Shown piece after piece: positions 60,924 to 64,000 of a DNA stretch of 64,000 nucleotides. The notes under the pieces were generated by a model. That model was given only the letters and a program-made list of their open reading frames with translations. It did not search any database and had not been told where the DNA came from. A program made the position numbers and the translations under genes. Where the stretch lies: assembly GCA_910574475.1 (NCBI GenBank), contig CAJTAT010000007.1:124001-188000 (forward strand), in the 5' to 3' direction. Position 1 is the first letter of the stretch. The number at the start of each line of letters is the position of its first letter. This stretch comes from Clostridia bacterium (lineage in GTDB: Bacteria; Bacillota; Clostridia; Lachnospirales; Lachnospiraceae).

Positions 60924-61086
60924 ATACCCTCAGTGAACAAAGGAATACACGCCCCAAGTACTGTCTTTTGGCGGCTGACAGCGTTAACGTCAATCGGCGT
61001 ACTGGACGTACGCCGAGCGACAGTAACGTAGCAGAATCGCAAATCTGTGGTGCAGAACCGTGTGTCCCTTTGTTCACTGAGGGTAT
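60924..61086. repeat. 163-nt element with 28-bp terminal inverted repeats
   Basis: The ends (60924-60951, starting ATACCCTCAGTGAACAAAGG, and 61059-61086) are inverted repeats; the outer 20 bp match perfectly and 26 of 28 overall. The inside has a perfect hairpin (CGGCGTAC, loop, GTACGCCG at about 60995-61016). No ORF is convincing. The element abuts a truncated gene, as a small non-autonomous mobile element would, but a structured RNA or other intergenic repeat is also possible. Confidence 0.75.
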
Positions 61087-61146
61087 ATCTGCGCCTTTGC
61101 GAATGGCGCGGGCTGAACTGTTTAAGTTCTCTACATATTATACAGC

Positions 61147-61177
61147 AAAAACGGCGCAATCTCATGATCACGCCGTT
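61147..61177 (-). terminator. terminator after the ROK gene
   Basis: Minus-strand ACGGCG pairs with CGCCGT around a loop and is followed by TTTTTG, about 23 bp past the ROK stop codon. Confidence 0.8.
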
Positions 61178-61199
61178 CTCTATAGTAGTCCTTGCCTAA

Positions 61200-62144
61200 T
61201 TACCTCTCCACAAGCAGCTCCGCTGCTCCAATAATTCCAAAATCTTTTCCCAACTCTGCAAACCGAAATTCCACTGGCATCTTAATCTGATCATACCGTT
61301 CAAACTCTTCCCGTACCCTGCCAAACAAAACATCTCCAAAGTTGGTGAGTCCACCGCCAAACACAAACACATTGATATTCAGCATCTGATATACATTATA
61401 CACACAGACTGCCAAATGATGAGCCATATGCTCAATCTCTTCCCGGGCCAGCTCATCCCCAGCCTCGTACGCCTTCAGAAGGGCCTCCCCATTGAGCTCC
61501 TCCTCTTTGGACAAAATACTCTCCTTGCCCTCCAGCATACGGATTGCAAGACGCTTGGGCAGATTTCGTCCGCTGATTTGAGACATAAAGCAGCCGTAAT
61601 TTCCACAGCCGCACAAAATTCCTGCGTCCGGCGTATCCAGCATATGTCCACATTCTCCAGCCCAGCCATAGCTTCCCCGGAACACATCCCGGTTGATAAT
61701 GATTCCACTTCCGATCCCTGTGCTGACTGCCATATATACCATATCTTTGCAGCCGCGCCCCGCTCCCCGGCGATGCTCTGCCAGCGCGGCTACATTTCCG
61801 TCATTATCCAGAATGACCTTTACACCCAGCCTTTCCTCCATGTAATCTCTCATCCCAAAATCGCAGATATTGACCATAGCCGATGTGATATGAATATGAC
61901 CTGTCTCAAACCGGATGTAAGAGGGCATGCAGATACCAATGCCATATACATCATCCAGAGAAGCGTGATTCTTTTCTAATATTTCTTTTATGGTAGCAAT
62001 CACTTGATCGCAAAAGGCTGGCCCGTCCGCCTCAATATCCGTGGGATGCTGGTAGCGATCCAGCAGTTCTCCTGTCCGATCAAACAGGCCGTAAGCCACT
62101 TTTGTGCCACCTGCATCAATTCCAAAAATATATTTTTTTTCCAT
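61200..62144 (-). CDS. ROK-family sugar kinase
   Basis: A 314-residue ROK protein: phosphate loop FGIDAGGTKVAYG, catalytic Asp in ILDNDGNVAALAE, and the zinc motif CGCGNYGCF. No N-terminal DNA-binding domain, so it is a kinase rather than a repressor. It follows a D-lyxose isomerase gene by 22 bp; a hexose such as fructose or mannose, or the ketose made by the isomerase, is a plausible substrate. The sequence alone does not fix it. Confidence 0.9.
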   Translation of the reverse strand: MEKKYIFGIDAGGTKVAYGLFDRTGELLDRYQHPTDIEADGPAFCDQVIATIKEILEKNHASLDDVYGIGICMPSYIRFETGHIHITSAMVNICDFGMRDYMEERLGVKVILDNDGNVAALAEHRRGAGRGCKDMVYMAVSTGIGSGIIINRDVFRGSYGWAGECGHMLDTPDAGILCGCGNYGCFMSQISGRNLPKRLAIRMLEGKESILSKEEELNGEALLKAYEAGDELAREEIEHMAHHLAVCVYNVYQMLNINVFVFGGGLTNFGDVLFGRVREEFERYDQIKMPVEFRFAELGKDFGIIGAAELLVER

Positions 62145-62166
62145 CTTCCCTCTCCGCCCGACTTAC

Positions 62167-62847
62167 TTATTTTCCATCAGGGTATTCATTGCACAACAAG
62201 CGGTAAGGAGGCTCATCTTCTTCAATCGTAGGAAAGCGGCCAATAGGCTCATAGAACCGGTTATCGCTGTTGTCATCGTTGCACATAGATACTTCCCCGA
62301 TCAATGCATAACTTGTGCCTGGTTCCACGGAAAAATCATGATAGGTATAAGGGTAAAGAGTGAGCGATTCGCCTGGTTTCAAAATCACTTCCGATCCGGC
62401 CGGAACTGTATACTTGCGTCCATCCCGAAATACCTCTACATCTGTGTCGGCCAGACTTTCATTTTCTCCCACATTCCAGAGATGGAATACAACATTTCCG
62501 CCACCCCGGTTGATAATATCTTCCATTTTTTTCCAATGAAAATGGTTTGGTGATAGCTGACCCTCGCACAGCATCATGATCTTCTCTGCATATGTCTTTG
62601 TGTAATTGGGGTTTCCCACATTACCGTTACGCAGAGTAATCAAAGTTAGACCTACCTTATTAAAATCTCCCAGACCATAATCCGTCACATCCCAACCAAG
62701 CGCATTGTCGCGGATTTCCTGGTATTCCTCCCCTTTTTCCTTCCACTCATCGGGCGTAAAGTTAAGGAAAGGCGGGAGAGCAAACTGATGCTTTTCAAGT
62801 AAAGTTTCAAAATCTTTGATAATGGCATTAATTTCTGATCGTTTCAT
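62167..62847 (-). CDS. D-lyxose ketol-isomerase
   Basis: A 226-residue cupin isomerase. The metal site is in LSPNHFHWKKMEDI (two His and a Glu) and a later His in YTYHDFSVE. The start KRSEINAIIKDFETLLEKH and GWDVTDYG are family features. Known members interconvert D-lyxose/D-xylulose and D-mannose/D-fructose. It lies between two ROK-type genes, suggesting a small aldose catabolic operon. Confidence 0.88.
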   Translation of the reverse strand: MKRSEINAIIKDFETLLEKHQFALPPFLNFTPDEWKEKGEEYQEIRDNALGWDVTDYGLGDFNKVGLTLITLRNGNVGNPNYTKTYAEKIMMLCEGQLSPNHFHWKKMEDIINRGGGNVVFHLWNVGENESLADTDVEVFRDGRKYTVPAGSEVILKPGESLTLYPYTYHDFSVEPGTSYALIGEVSMCNDDNSDNRFYEPIGRFPTIEEDEPPYRLLCNEYPDGK

Positions 62848-62868
62848 AGTGATATACCTCCTATTTTA

Positions 62869-63011
62869 AGTGCCGCTTCGGCACTCCAGTACACGGGGAT
62901 CTAGAACGAATTTCCGGCCGCAAAACTTGCGTCCGTAAATTGTTCTGTGCACTGTTCGCGCCTTCGCTATTTAAGTGCCGCTTCGGCACTCCAGTACACG
63001 GGGATCTAGAA
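62869..63011. repeat. composite intergenic repeat, copy 2
   Basis: AGTGCCGCTTCGGCACT, a perfect small hairpin, occurs at 62869-62885 and 62974-62990, each followed by CAGTACACGGGGATCTAGAA. Between them are the arms of the same long hairpin as at 23764-23832 (right arm ends at 62954). It fills the 165-bp gap between the ROK-like gene and the lyxose isomerase gene. Confidence 0.75.
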
Positions 63012-63012
63012 G

Positions 63013-64000
63013 TTACACCAATCCCAGACATCCAAAGTAGATAGCTCCCACAGCTTGGGCGAATTGTGCCACTGTGTAGTCTGGATGTGCGTCCAATTGC
63101 TTCATCAAATCCGTGTTTGCAAGGCTGCCGTCCGCCGCATATTGATTCAGTCCTGGTACCCGTTTGGTTGCCCCCTCGCACATGAGCTTGAAGCAGGCAG
63201 GGGTCTTAACCAGACGGCCAAAGAGAGAGCGATCTTTTGCCTCAGGATCGAGAATATAGTCTGTCTCCTCCCAGGTGACAGCCAGATATTCGCCTACCTG
63301 GCGGAAGATATCGGCGCATGCCGGATGCTCTGTCTCCCCTGCTTTTTTCATAAAGAATTCCAGACAGGGCTTACGCATATCCTTCGGCTCTGTGGGAACC
63401 ACCAACTGATCGTCTTTCCACACAAACAGCCCCAGGTCCAAAGCTTCCTGATATACCTTCGGTTCTTCCTTTGGCAAATATTTTGCCGCCAAGCGGAACA
63501 CCCCGGACTGGCAGGTATATTTTTGCAAAGTGCCAGCCAGGCCTGTATTAAAATTATTGATGCTGCGCACATCATTGGAGTCATACTGCTTCTGTGTAAA
63601 GCTACCCAAATCAATGATAAAGTTATAGACTTCAAGTGGAATCTCCGGGATAGATCCGTCCGGCAATACCCATCCGGTTCCCAATTCTGTGCCAAGTGTG
63701 TGGGCAAAGAATCCGTTTGATACATCTGCTCCCACCACAGCCTGCTCTACAGCCGCTGTAAACGCTGCCATAGGTCCATCGTTGGTATTCATGACAGCGC
63801 CATTCTCCGTCACATACTGTTTCAAATCTTCACACAATACCGAAATTTTGGCAAACTGCTCTTCATAATCCAGGTTCTTATTCTCTCTCATTCCCCGGGT
63901 CTTGAAGGTCTCTCCGCCCACAATCAGATTCTGAATCACCACATCTGGAAAGCTGAGGCCAATAGCATCAAAGTTCTTAAGGGCCTCTCCTGCTTCTCCC
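63013..64000 (-). CDS. ROK-like protein (5' end outside the window)
   Basis: The frame is open from the right edge to the stop at 63013, giving about 328 residues. It reads like a distant ROK/ASKHA member: FDAIGLSFPDVV, a DNDGN-like NTNDGPMAAFTAAVE, then HTLGTELGTGWVLPDG. The usual CxCGxxGC zinc motif is absent, and a long helical C-terminal part is unlike common sugar kinases. It is probably a divergent kinase working with the lyxose isomerase and ROK kinase downstream. The N-terminus cannot be assessed. Confidence 0.75.
   Translation of the reverse strand, partial: GEAGEALKNFDAIGLSFPDVVIQNLIVGGETFKTRGMRENKNLDYEEQFAKISVLCEDLKQYVTENGAVMNTNDGPMAAFTAAVEQAVVGADVSNGFFAHTLGTELGTGWVLPDGSIPEIPLEVYNFIIDLGSFTQKQYDSNDVRSINNFNTGLAGTLQKYTCQSGVFRLAAKYLPKEEPKVYQEALDLGLFVWKDDQLVVPTEPKDMRKPCLEFFMKKAGETEHPACADIFRQVGEYLAVTWEETDYILDPEAKDRSLFGRLVKTPACFKLMCEGATKRVPGLNQYAADGSLANTDLMKQLDAHPDYTVAQFAQAVGAIYFGCLGLV

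Noticed and set aside
60806..61234. Plus- and minus-strand frames crossing the 163-nt inverted-repeat element
   Set aside because: They arise because the element is symmetric and has few stops; the two frames encode similar-looking repeats and no known protein.
62861..63181. 106-codon minus-strand frame over the composite repeat
   Set aside because: It overlaps the end of the ROK-like gene in another frame and encodes the repeat itself twice.
1..64000. CRISPR array, rRNA or tRNA genes
   Set aside because: No regularly spaced direct repeats with unique spacers and no conserved rRNA or tRNA segments were noticed on either strand.

Overview
The window looks like a chromosomal piece of an anaerobic gut-type Firmicute of class Clostridia, most likely a Lachnospiraceae member. 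Grounds: strong AGGAGG-type ribosome sites, many PTS, TRAP and two-component genes, a glycyl radical enzyme with activase, an FtsEX/M23/S41 cell-wall block, and ordinary Firmicute -10 boxes. No rRNA, tRNA, CRISPR array or complete insertion sequence was recognised. Most genes lie on the minus strand.

Layout. 1-3 kb: an ABC exporter (permease cut by the window edge) with its own two-component system. 3-7.1 kb: an AT-rich, transferred-looking patch with an Rgg-type regulator, a divergent 48-residue small ORF, and debris of at least four genes (serine recombinase, MerR regulator, beta-lactamase-like hydrolase, GHKL kinase). 7.1-12.1 kb: a second ABC/two-component module, with tandem 11-bp-period repeats at both of its promoters. 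12.4-17.8 kb: RidA, a class A penicillin-binding protein, a YigZ protein and an acyltransferase. 17.9-25 kb: an L-ascorbate (ula) operon (ulaG, C, A, B, R, a beta-propeller-like protein, ulaE, ulaF) with no recognisable ulaD in the window. 25.3-30.7 kb: ftsE, ftsX, an M23 peptidase, an S41 protease and a PucR-type regulator.

31-43 kb: an oligopeptide ABC transporter with an M29 aminopeptidase, a zinc-site UroD-family methyltransferase-like protein, a cysteine-desulfidase-like protein and a broken epimerase. A divergent AraC regulator lies beside it. A 39-bp element shared by two promoters (32/39 identical) ties a Gfo/Idh/MocA oxidoreductase to the same likely regulon. 43-47.5 kb: a YitT protein, a small membrane protein, an orphan IclR regulator and a third two-component system.

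47.6-57.3 kb: a hexuronate/4-deoxyuronate block. A TRAP transporter, RraA-like protein, zinc dehydrogenase, KduD and KduI form one minus-strand operon. A divergent IclR (KdgR-like) regulator, KDPG aldolase and KDG kinase complete a route to pyruvate and glyceraldehyde 3-phosphate. Exact 16-bp inverted operator copies lie in the divergent promoter region. 57.3-60.7 kb: a PflD-like glycyl radical enzyme and a short activase without a ferredoxin insert. 60.9-64 kb: a 163-nt element with terminal inverted repeats that abuts a broken gene, a ROK kinase, a D-lyxose isomerase and a second ROK-like protein cut by the window edge.

The points most worth follow-up are the AraC-linked peptide/sulfur-compound cluster, the ula operon with an unexplained propeller protein and a missing decarboxylase, the Rgg/small-peptide pair, the short glycyl radical activase, and two repeat families (a composite hairpin repeat at two loci, and the 163-nt inverted-repeat element).
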